Shown piece by piece: positions 41,970-50,088 of a DNA stretch of 64,000 nt. Position numbers and translations under genes: made by a program. Source of the stretch: DATKYQ01 sp964640665 (lineage in GTDB: Bacteria; Myxococcota; B64-G9). Position 1 is the first letter of the stretch; every line of letters starts with the position of its first letter. Under the pieces are notes generated by a model. It was not told the DNA's origin. It ran no database searches and saw only the letters and a program-made list of their open reading frames with translations. The DNA lies in the NCBI GenBank assembly GCA_964640665.1, contig CAZXHT010000002.1, forward strand, positions 1-64,000, in the 5' to 3' direction.

Positions 41970-43667
41970 TTGGGAGTCATCGACTGGTCGATCGTCGGCG
42001 GCTATATGGCCGTATCACTGGCCATCGGGCTGATATTCGCCAAAAAGGCCGGACGTAGCCTGAAGGATTACTTTCTGTCCGGGCGCAGCCTGCCGTGGTG
42101 GGTAGTGGGCGGTTCGATGGTGGCTACTACTTTCGCCGCCGACACGCCGCTGGCGGTGACCGAGTACGTTCGCGGTGATGGTATCTGGCGGAACTGGTTC
42201 TGGTGGACGCTGGCAATCAATCATGTACTGGCGGCCGTCGTTTTCTCCAAACTCTGGCGAAGGGCCGAGGTGCTTACCGACAATGAACTGATCGAGTTGC
42301 GCTACCACGGAAAACCGGCCGCCGTCTTGAGGGCGCTGAAGGCATGCTACTTCTCGACCATATACAATTTCATCGTCATGGGTTGGGTAACGGCGGCGAT
42401 GTCGACCGTGCTGAGCGAGTTCATCGACATTCCAATAATCTGGGCGGTTGTTGCCTGTATGGCCGTCGCATCGATCTATTCGTTGATGAGCGGATTCTGG
42501 GGTGTGGTGGTGACCGACCTCTTCCAGTTCGGCATGGCGATGATAGGCTCGGTGATATTCGCCGTGTTGGCCGCGAAAGCCGCGGGCGGCATGGATGCGA
42601 TGTTGGCGAAGATAACGGAAATGGGCGCAGGATCGAAGCTGACATTCTTTCCCTCAATGAATTCGGGGCCCGAGGTGTGGGGAAAGTTCCTTGTGTTCGT
42701 CCTGGTCATGTGGTGGTCGACTCATAACGCTGACGGCGGGGGATACTTAATTCAGCGCATGATGGCGGCAAAGAACGAAAAACAAGCTCAGGCGGGAACG
42801 TTCTTTTTCGCCTTAATGCATTATATAGTCAGGGTCTGGCCATGGGTAGTAGTTGCCCTGGCATCGATAGTCCTGCTTCCGGAAACGGTAGCCGGCAGGC
42901 AGGCCTATCCGCAACTGATGGCGAAAATTCTGCCGGTCGGCTTGAAGGGGGTTTTCGTCGCGGTGTTCCTGGCCGCTTACATGTCGACGATCGATACGCA
43001 CCTTAACTGGGGATCGTCATACATCGTGAACGATATCTACAAGAGATTCATAAAGCCAAAGGCCGGGCCAAAACACTACGTGGCGGTATCCAAAATAGTG
43101 TCACTGGTCTTGATGATAGTTGCAGGTTTCGTGGCGCTCAGAATACACAGCATCACTTCGGCCTGGGAACTCGTCTGGGCCATGGGAGCAGGCGTGGGGG
43201 CGGTCTTGATCCTCAGGTGGTTCTGGTGGAGGATAAACGCCTACAGCGAGATCTCGGCCATGGCCACATCCCTGGTCATCGCCATGGGCATGCAACTCTG
43301 GGAATTGACAACGGGTGAGAGCCTGGCACTGCATATAAAGGCGCTGGTTGTAGTTCTGGGATCGATTGCAGTCTGGTTGCCTGTCACCTTGCTCACGAGG
43401 CCGGAGCCCGAGAAGGTGCTGAAAAGCTTCTGCGAACGGGTGAAGCCGGGAGGCAGATGGCCTTTCGAGGTTGCCGGCCGTGGTTATGGGCGGAGTATGA
43501 TCGTAGCCTGGATAGGAGGGGTGGGTATCATATACGGCGGCATGTTCACTATTGGTGCGTTGGTGCTGAGACAGACCGATAGCCTGAGTTGGAGCATCCC
43601 GCTGGTTACGTCGGGCGGAGCGCTGGTGTGGCTGGGAATGAGAAAAATATTGCGTCAGGGTCAATAG
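41970..43667 (+). CDS. sodium:solute symporter (SSS family)
   Basis: A 565-residue transporter with about 13-14 membrane helices. The N-terminal YFLSGRSLPWWVVGGSMVAT, the loop with PLAVTEYVRGDGIWR, the helix with IYSLMSGFWGVVVTDLFQF, and YMSTIDTHLNWGSSYIVND mark the SSS family. Members bring in sugars, acids or amino acids with sodium. Start is TTG 41970, 3 bp after recF, and the end overlaps the NagA-like gene by 7 bp on the opposite strand. Substrate is unknown. The neighbour suggests an amino sugar but the neighbour is itself degenerate. Confidence 0.85.
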   Translation: MGVIDWSIVGGYMAVSLAIGLIFAKKAGRSLKDYFLSGRSLPWWVVGGSMVATTFAADTPLAVTEYVRGDGIWRNWFWWTLAINHVLAAVVFSKLWRRAEVLTDNELIELRYHGKPAAVLRALKACYFSTIYNFIVMGWVTAAMSTVLSEFIDIPIIWAVVACMAVASIYSLMSGFWGVVVTDLFQFGMAMIGSVIFAVLAAKAAGGMDAMLAKITEMGAGSKLTFFPSMNSGPEVWGKFLVFVLVMWWSTHNADGGGYLIQRMMAAKNEKQAQAGTFFFALMHYIVRVWPWVVVALASIVLLPETVAGRQAYPQLMAKILPVGLKGVFVAVFLAAYMSTIDTHLNWGSSYIVNDIYKRFIKPKAGPKHYVAVSKIVSLVLMIVAGFVALRIHSITSAWELVWAMGAGVGAVLILRWFWWRINAYSEISAMATSLVIAMGMQLWELTTGESLALHIKALVVVLGSIAVWLPVTLLTRPEPEKVLKSFCERVKPGGRWPFEVAGRGYGRSMIVAWIGGVGIIYGGMFTIGALVLRQTDSLSWSIPLVTSGGALVWLGMRKILRQGQ

Positions 43668-44827
43668 GCTGAGCGGAAAACTTTCTCTCCTGCAACATAG
43701 CTTTCCAGAACACGTAGATCGGATGGATCGAGAACAATCAGGTCGGCGTGCTTGCCGACGGCGATACTGCCAAGCCGTTCGGAGATGCCCAGAACGCTGG
43801 CCGGTACGAGCGAGGCGCAACGAACGGCGGTAGGGATGTCGAGGTGGCAGAGATCGACGGCGTTCCTGACTGCGTCGGCCATTGTCAAGACACTCCCTGC
43901 GAGCAGGCCGCTCGCAGTCCGTGCTACGCCTGCGACCAGAGAGATTGGTGTGTCGCCCATGGAGCAGTTGTCTTCGGAGCAACCAAGAAGCGATGTTGCC
44001 GATGTGACGAGAGCGACGCGATCGGCACCAAGGGCACGGAAGGCCAACTTTGCGGCGCTGGGATGGACATGAGAATCGCACAGGACGATCTCCGCGACGG
44101 CTTCGTCCGAAGTAAGAACAGCGCCCGCGGCGTTGGGATCGCGGTGGTGAAATGGCTTCATGCCGTTGAAGAGGTGGGTAACCAGTCGGCAACCGCGCCG
44201 TATTGCGTGTTCGGCCTGCTCGCAGGTTGAACTCGTGTGGCCGATAGCGGGTACTATACCCGCCCTGGAAAGCCAATCGACGAGGGAATCTGAACCGGGC
44301 AACTCCGGTGCGATGGTTACAATCCTCAACCAACCGGCCGCGGCGTTTGCGAAATCGGCGAGCAGGCCAAGATCGGGCTCGCGCAGAAAGTCGATGCCGT
44401 GGACACCGCAGCGGGACGGACTGATAAATGGTCCAATGAGGTAGGAGCCAAGCAGGCGGGTAGATCCATCGCCGGAAGAGGCAAGCGAGGAGATTGACGA
44501 CAGGCAGCGCTTTGTTGTTTCGGGATCCGCAGGATAAAGAGCCAGGCACATGGACGTGGTGCCGTAAGCGGCATGAGTCTTCAGAATGGTATCGAGGCTT
44601 CCTGTCTCGGCAATGGTAGAGTCGACACCGCCGCCGCCATGGACGTGAAGATCGACGTATCCGGGCGCCAGCAGGAAACCACCCAGATCAATATCCTTGG
44701 AATTATGAGCGGGCATGCCGGAAGTCTCACCGATCCAGGCTATGACGCCGTTACGCACATCTACCGCACCGTCCCGAAGGATCTCGCGCTCGAGCACGAC
44801 GGAACAATGTGTAAAGACGCAATCCAA
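43661..44827 (-). CDS. NagA-like amidohydrolase lacking catalytic residues (probable pseudoenzyme)
   Basis: A 388-residue protein aligning with N-acetylglucosamine-6-phosphate deacetylase: HVHGGGG (61-67), GHTSS (196-200), THLFNGM (217-223) and the final GKHADLIVLD. Two key residues are absent. The metal-ligand Glu of EGPF is Ile131 (YLIGPFISP), and the catalytic Asp of LVTDA is Ser276 (LVTSATS). The His ligands H197 and H218 remain. NagA activity therefore is unlikely, though a different reaction is possible. Start is TTG 44827 with GGAGG 6 bases before. It runs convergent to the symporter. It could be a decayed or repurposed sugar enzyme. Confidence 0.7.
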   Translation of the reverse strand: MDCVFTHCSVVLEREILRDGAVDVRNGVIAWIGETSGMPAHNSKDIDLGGFLLAPGYVDLHVHGGGGVDSTIAETGSLDTILKTHAAYGTTSMCLALYPADPETTKRCLSSISSLASSGDGSTRLLGSYLIGPFISPSRCGVHGIDFLREPDLGLLADFANAAAGWLRIVTIAPELPGSDSLVDWLSRAGIVPAIGHTSSTCEQAEHAIRRGCRLVTHLFNGMKPFHHRDPNAAGAVLTSDEAVAEIVLCDSHVHPSAAKLAFRALGADRVALVTSATSLLGCSEDNCSMGDTPISLVAGVARTASGLLAGSVLTMADAVRNAVDLCHLDIPTAVRCASLVPASVLGISERLGSIAVGKHADLIVLDPSDLRVLESYVAGEKVFRSAY

Positions 44828-44991
44828 GAAAACCTCCGCAAGGCGGTGTTAGAGTTCTTGAAAAAACGATGGAAGATTGTCGTACATCAAGGGCGGGGCT
44901 GTCAACAGGTACAAAAAACGTCCAGCGAGAAAAACAATAACAAAACAAGCGGTTATGGGAAATGGAGTCAATGGATTTTACTTTACTGGCA

Positions 44992-45007
44992 TTAGCAATC
45001 GTGCTAA
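44992..45007. promoter_or_regulatory. inverted repeat upstream of gyrB
   Basis: TTAGCA (44992-44997) and TGCTAA (45002-45007) with an ATCG loop, 55 bp before gyrB. This could be an operator or a short hairpin in the leader of a gene known to be supercoiling-regulated. No clear promoter pair is seen in the surrounding 234-bp gap. Confidence 0.3.
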
Positions 45008-45061
45008 CTTGCAATAGGGCTGCAGGAACATAAAATATTCCCAAGAAACAGGGACTTAAGG

Positions 45062-47506
45062 ATGTACGGAGAGGCAGTGAATAACAAGGAAAAAGGTGTC
45101 GATCTCTACGATGCCGACAAGATAAAGGTACTGGATGGTCTCGAGGCAGTGCGCAAGAGGCCAGCCATGTATATTGGCACGACCTCGATATCCGGGTTGC
45201 ATCATCTCGTGTACGAGGTGGTGGACAACTCGATCGACGAGGCCTTGGCGGGTTACTGCGATGAGATCAAAGTGACCGTGCACTCGGACAACAGGATTAC
45301 GGTGGAGGACAACGGTCGCGGAATACCAGTCGACATGCACAAGACGGAGAACAAACCGGCAGCAGAAGTGGTGATGACGACGCTGCACGCGGGCGGCAAG
45401 TTCGATTCGCAGGCATACAAGGTTTCAGGAGGCCTGCATGGGGTCGGTGTATCAGTCGTTAACGCTTTGAGCAAACATCTGGTGATGGAGATTTTCCGCA
45501 ACAGAAAAATATACAGGCAAGAGTATGAACGCGGCGATCCGATCACACAACTGGAGGTAGTCGGGGACACGAACGAGACCGGGACAAAAATAACATTCCT
45601 GGCGGATGACGAGATATTCGAGACGAACGATTACTTGTTCGATGTTCTTTCGAGACGTCTTCGCGAACTGAGCTTTCTGAACAAGGGCATCGCGATTCAT
45701 TTTCTAGACGAGAGATCGGGCAAGAGCCTAGACTTCAAGTACGAAGGGGGGATCAAGAGCTTCGTCGAACACCTGAACAAGAACAAGACCGTTCTGCACG
45801 ACAAGGTGATTTACCTGTCGGGAGAAAGCAACGACGTTTCGATCGAATTGGCCATGCAGTACAACGACGGGTACCAGGAAAATGTCTTCTCATACGCGAA
45901 CAACATAAACACCGTCGAAGGAGGCAGCCATCTGATAGGTTTCCGATCGGCCTTGACGAGAACGATAAATTACTATGCGCAGAAAAACGGCCTGCTGAAG
46001 GATCTGCAGGAGAACCCGCAGGGAGAAGACATTCGTGAAGGACTGACCGCTGTAATTTCCGTGAAACTTCTCGATCCGCAGTTCGAGGGGCAGACAAAGA
46101 CGAAGCTCGGAAACTCCGATGTTGAGGGCATTGTCAAGACAATCGTCAACGAGCAACTGGGTGATTTCCTTCAGGAGAGCCCGGCGGTAGCCAAGGTGGT
46201 TTGTAACAAGGGAATACAGGCGACACGTGGTCGCCTGGCGGCGCGCAAGGCGCGAGAAATGGTGCGCCGCAAGGGAGCGCTCGAAGGAATGAGCCTGCCC
46301 GGAAAGCTGGCCGATTGCCAGGAACGTGACCCGGCCAAAAGCGAATTGTTCCTGGTCGAGGGAGACAGCGCGGGCGGCAGCGCGAAACAGGGCCGCGACA
46401 GGAAAAACCAGGCCATCCTTCCACTGCGCGGAAAAATTCTCAATGTGGAGAAATCACGGTTCGACAAGATACTGTCGTCGGTGGAGATCGCCACCATGAT
46501 AACAGCCCTGGGTACCGGCATCGGCAAGGACGACTACAACATCGACAAGTTGAGATACCATAACATCATCATCATGACGGACGCCGACGTGGACGGGAGC
46601 CATATCAGGACGTTGTTGCTGACGTTCTTTTACCGGCAGATGCAGGAAATCGTCCAGAGGGGCCACTTGTACATCGCGCAGCCGCCGCTGTACAGAATCA
46701 CCAAGGGAAAGAAAGCCCTGTATATGAAAGATCAGAAGGAGTTGGACGATTACCTTCTGAGGCACGGCGCGCAGAAAGCGGTTATAAACAGTTCAGGAAA
46801 AGACGGCCGAAGACTCTCGGCGGAAGAAATTGAGGTTTTTTGCAGGGATATGCTGCGCTACCAGGAGATACTCTCAAGGATTGGCAAGCGCAAGGACAAG
46901 CGCCTGGTCGACGCCATCGTCATGTCTACGAACATGGAGGCGGAGTCGGTAACGGACAAGAAAAAATTGACACGGCAGATAGAAAGCATACAAGAATACC
47001 TGGAACGCTTTCATCCCGAGGTGCTTCCGTTGTTCCCGTTACTGGAAGAAGATCCCAAGTACCCAGGTTATTTGCTGCGCATTGAGACTCACGACAACGG
47101 CACCCGCAAGGAAACTTTCATCGACCGTGATTTCCTGAGCCGGGAAGATTTCAAGCAGCTGCGGTTGATAATAGAAAACCTCGCCGGATACGGCGATATC
47201 CCGTACGAGATCGGCGATCGTGAAGCAACGAAGATTATCCTCAATCCCGAGAACCTTCTCGATCACGTTCTCGAATTGGGCCAGCGCGGGCAAACGATCA
47301 CGCGCTACAAAGGGCTGGGCGAGATGAACCCGGACCAACTATGGGATACCACCATGAACCCCGAAACCAGGACTCTAGTCCAGGTGCGGGTCGACGATGT
47401 AGTGGCGGCGGACGAAGTGTTCACCATGTTGATGGGTGACGCCGTGGAACCGCGGCGAGAGTTTATCGAGAAAAACGCGCTTGAAGTAAGCAACCTCGAC
47501 GTCTGA
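45062..47506 (+). CDS. gyrB: DNA gyrase subunit B
   Basis: An 814-residue type II topoisomerase subunit: ATP-binding domain (GLEAVRKRPAMYIG, then VVDNSIDEALAGYCD), transducer, TOPRIM domain with EGDSAGGSAKQGR and MTDADVDGSHIRTLLLTFF, and the C-terminal KGLGEMNPDQLW. The length and the insert of about 170 residues within TOPRIM match the proteobacterial form. It supplies ATP-driven negative supercoiling with GyrA. Start is ATG 45062. A GTG at 45077 with GAGAGG before it is an alternative. Confidence 0.95.
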   Translation: MYGEAVNNKEKGVDLYDADKIKVLDGLEAVRKRPAMYIGTTSISGLHHLVYEVVDNSIDEALAGYCDEIKVTVHSDNRITVEDNGRGIPVDMHKTENKPAAEVVMTTLHAGGKFDSQAYKVSGGLHGVGVSVVNALSKHLVMEIFRNRKIYRQEYERGDPITQLEVVGDTNETGTKITFLADDEIFETNDYLFDVLSRRLRELSFLNKGIAIHFLDERSGKSLDFKYEGGIKSFVEHLNKNKTVLHDKVIYLSGESNDVSIELAMQYNDGYQENVFSYANNINTVEGGSHLIGFRSALTRTINYYAQKNGLLKDLQENPQGEDIREGLTAVISVKLLDPQFEGQTKTKLGNSDVEGIVKTIVNEQLGDFLQESPAVAKVVCNKGIQATRGRLAARKAREMVRRKGALEGMSLPGKLADCQERDPAKSELFLVEGDSAGGSAKQGRDRKNQAILPLRGKILNVEKSRFDKILSSVEIATMITALGTGIGKDDYNIDKLRYHNIIIMTDADVDGSHIRTLLLTFFYRQMQEIVQRGHLYIAQPPLYRITKGKKALYMKDQKELDDYLLRHGAQKAVINSSGKDGRRLSAEEIEVFCRDMLRYQEILSRIGKRKDKRLVDAIVMSTNMEAESVTDKKKLTRQIESIQEYLERFHPEVLPLFPLLEEDPKYPGYLLRIETHDNGTRKETFIDRDFLSREDFKQLRLIIENLAGYGDIPYEIGDREATKIILNPENLLDHVLELGQRGQTITRYKGLGEMNPDQLWDTTMNPETRTLVQVRVDDVVAADEVFTMLMGDAVEPRREFIEKNALEVSNLDV

Positions 47507-47516
47507 CGGCAGAACC

Positions 47517-48515
47517 ATGAAAAGAACAATTTTTCGCTCGGTCGGGGGATATGTTCCGGACAAGGTGGTGACCAACGACGATCTGTCTAGCATTATGGAG
47601 ACAAGCGACGAATGGATAGTAGAGCGTACGGGAATCAGGCAAAGACACTGGGTGGAAGAAAGCACCGGATCGAGCGACTTGGCTGTTCCCGCTTCTTATG
47701 AAGCGCTGGAAAGGGCCGGTATAGACGTCGGTGATATCGACTGCATCGTGCTCGCGACCCTCTCTCCGGACCACACCTTTCCCGGAACGGCCTGTTTTTT
47801 ACAGCACAAGCTTGGGCTCGGGGGCATCGCCGCGCTGGACGTCAGGAACCAGTGCTCGGGTTTCATCTACGGCCTTAGTATCGCTGACGCCTGGGTGCGC
47901 TGTGGCCAGTACAAATGCGTCCTGTTGGTTGGAACGGAGGTTCATTCGACCGGCATCGACAAGACCACGCGCGGTCGGGATATCGCCTGCCTCTTCGGAG
48001 ACGGGGCCGGGGCCGTAATTCTCACTCCCACAGACGATCAGAAAAGGGGTATCCTGTCCACACATCTGCACGCCGACGGAAAGTACGCCCGCTCGCTGTG
48101 GATCGAGGCGCCGGGATCATGCTTTTATCCGTTGCGCATCAACGAGCAAATGCTGGAGGAAGGGCGGCACTTTCCAAAGATGAAGGGTCGGCACGTATTC
48201 ACCCATGCAATCAAGCGCATGCCGGAAGTCATAGGCGAGGCCTTATCAGAAAACGGTTTCAAACCGAGTGACGTCGACCTGTTCGTTCCACATCAGGCAA
48301 ATCAGAGGATTACCGAAGCAGTAGCAAAGGTAATGGGTTTCGGATCAGAGCAGGTGTACTCGAATATCGAGAGATACGGAAACACAACCGCCGCCAGCAT
48401 ACCGCTGTGTCTCAAGGATGCCGAGAGAGAGGGTCGCCTGAAGAAGGGAGACCTGCTCCTGCTGGCATCTTTCGGAGCGGGTTTCACCTGGGCCAGCGCC
48501 CTTGTCAAATGGTAA
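47517..48515 (+). CDS. fabH: 3-oxoacyl-ACP synthase III (FabH)
   Basis: A 332-residue KAS III. Catalytic triad: Cys113 (NQCSGF), His in PHQANQR (about 259) and Asn in ERYGNTTAAS (about 289). It condenses acetyl-CoA with malonyl-ACP to start fatty acid synthesis. The active site GRDIACLFGDGAGAV glycine loop is typical. It lies 10 bp after gyrB, so it may be co-transcribed with it, which is unusual, as fabH usually sits with fab genes. Confidence 0.9.
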   Translation: MKRTIFRSVGGYVPDKVVTNDDLSSIMETSDEWIVERTGIRQRHWVEESTGSSDLAVPASYEALERAGIDVGDIDCIVLATLSPDHTFPGTACFLQHKLGLGGIAALDVRNQCSGFIYGLSIADAWVRCGQYKCVLLVGTEVHSTGIDKTTRGRDIACLFGDGAGAVILTPTDDQKRGILSTHLHADGKYARSLWIEAPGSCFYPLRINEQMLEEGRHFPKMKGRHVFTHAIKRMPEVIGEALSENGFKPSDVDLFVPHQANQRITEAVAKVMGFGSEQVYSNIERYGNTTAASIPLCLKDAEREGRLKKGDLLLLASFGAGFTWASALVKW

Positions 48516-48549
48516 TTGCCAGAGAGAAACAGTTACGGGTATTGCAGAT

Positions 48550-49860
48550 TCAGGAAGCGCGGCCGTCTGGTTCGGTGGTCGGGCCGTCAAACTCGTCGTC
48601 GAGAGAATCTGAGCTTTTAGGCGAGACGTCTTGCCCGTCATCGGGCTTGGCTCTTACGAATGGCTGTGCCGGTTGCGGGTTGATGCCCAGGGGAGTGAAG
48701 AGCGCCTGGCGCGGACCCGGTAACTTGCCGATTTGACGGACGAGATCCTCCTTCTGGATATAGATCTCCTCGCGCCGGCCGCCGTCGTGCTCGATCTTCA
48801 GGCAGAGTTCTAAAGGCGCAGGGCTGCGGGCGTCGATTTCGAGAATTGTCGGTGCTAGGTAACGAACCAGGCGCTGGACCAAGTCGCCAACCAGGCGGCC
48901 GCCGACCACCTCCGTCCCATCGATACTGACGGACGCAAGATCGCCGCGAGTGCGATAGAGTTCGATGACGTGGTTTTTGAGCAACCTGTAGAACTCGAGA
49001 AGATTCTCGGAGTCGGATGGGTTTACCACCTCATCCGGCACGGACGTCTCCGGCGCGCCTTCACCGGCTCTGGTAATGGCGATGCCGCCGTTGCGGCCCT
49101 TTTTCACCTTGACCTGCAAACCATCGCTGCCATTGCCTGTGTGCTTGATCAGCCGGAAGCTGCAGGCATCGTCATCGTCCACCACTTCGGTAAGAACGGC
49201 ATCGTCGATGCGTAGCGTGTCGACGACGGGCTCCTTCTTAAGCCACGCCTTTTTGGTGCCGACGGGAAAATCGAGCCGGCCGGGAAGGAGGTCGGAAAAC
49301 TTTTTCGGTTCACAGAAGAAAACAGAGGCCGCCGTGTCGATGAAGTATGAACTGCGTACACCGGTGACATCCAGAATCTCGGAGTAGGCCTGGTAGCGCT
49401 GGCCATCGAGAGCGCAGCGCAGCGTGTTACCGGCCAGCGGCACGACGCTGGGCGTGTAAAAAAGTTTGAGAAGATCCAGGATTCTTGCCGACAGGCGTGC
49501 AATTTCCCCCTGGGCGCGCTCGATCCGCTGTTCGATCTGATTTGCGAGCTTGGCCTTGCCGTCGGAGATAAACTGCTTGAGACTGCCGGCCGCGCCACTG
49601 GCTACCACGGCGACAATGTCATCAGAGGACAGGCCGGAAACAAATGCGTCGATGGTATCACGCAAAGAGCCATGGAAGCGGTTGATATTCTCGATGGACT
49701 CGACCAGGAACTGACGATCGGATTCAATGTTTGCGAGCAACTCGTTGATCTCGATATCGAGAAGGATTACGTTGACGGCCATATCAATGAAGCGCTTGAG
49801 CAGATCGAGAGTATTTTCCTGGGGCGGGAAGTCGCTCAGATCGCCGAAAAGATAACGCAT
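48550..49860 (-). CDS. conserved hypothetical protein (MRYLFGD type)
   Basis: A 436-residue cytoplasmic protein starting MRYLFGDLSDFPPQENTLDL. I recall similar proteins starting MRYLFGDSTPFP in Myxococcota. The first 130 residues are helical and likely coiled coil. The middle part is beta-rich, and the C-terminus is an acidic, low-complexity tail (KPDDGQDVSPKSSDSLDDEF). No motif of known function is visible. It is transcribed divergently from gyrA, separated by 228 bp. Function unknown. Confidence 0.6.
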   Translation of the reverse strand: MRYLFGDLSDFPPQENTLDLLKRFIDMAVNVILLDIEINELLANIESDRQFLVESIENINRFHGSLRDTIDAFVSGLSSDDIVAVVASGAAGSLKQFISDGKAKLANQIEQRIERAQGEIARLSARILDLLKLFYTPSVVPLAGNTLRCALDGQRYQAYSEILDVTGVRSSYFIDTAASVFFCEPKKFSDLLPGRLDFPVGTKKAWLKKEPVVDTLRIDDAVLTEVVDDDDACSFRLIKHTGNGSDGLQVKVKKGRNGGIAITRAGEGAPETSVPDEVVNPSDSENLLEFYRLLKNHVIELYRTRGDLASVSIDGTEVVGGRLVGDLVQRLVRYLAPTILEIDARSPAPLELCLKIEHDGGRREEIYIQKEDLVRQIGKLPGPRQALFTPLGINPQPAQPFVRAKPDDGQDVSPKSSDSLDDEFDGPTTEPDGRAS

Positions 49861-49905
49861 CGGTGAGAATTCTACACCGACCCGGGGCGGCCGTCAACGG
49901 GCACC

Positions 49906-49923
49906 GCAATTATTCATAATTGC
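49906..49923. promoter_or_regulatory. perfect inverted repeat in the gyrA upstream region
   Basis: GCAATTAT (49906-49913) and ATAATTGC (49916-49923) with a 2-base spacer. It lies 46 bp from the MRYLFGD start and 165 bp before gyrA. The form suits a dimeric regulator of the MRYLFGD gene, but no cognate is known. Confidence 0.4.
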
Positions 49924-49967
49924 TTGATAATAAAGGTTATATGCTGATTTAGGGGGCGTAAAATTCG

Positions 49968-49997
49968 TTGACACTCACGCTGGCGTGGTGGTAGAAA
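49968..49997 (+). promoter_or_regulatory. putative gyrA promoter
   Basis: TTGACA (49968-49973) is a perfect -35 element. TAGAAA (49992-49997), 18 bases later, is a moderate -10 (four of six). The gyrA start is 92 bp downstream. Confidence 0.5.
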
Positions 49998-50088
49998 AAC
50001 GATGTGAAAAAGTTAGGATAAACGTGACCTTGTAGTGAAATAGAATTGGTTTATTAGAACCGGGCGACACGGAGAGGAAAACGGCAAC

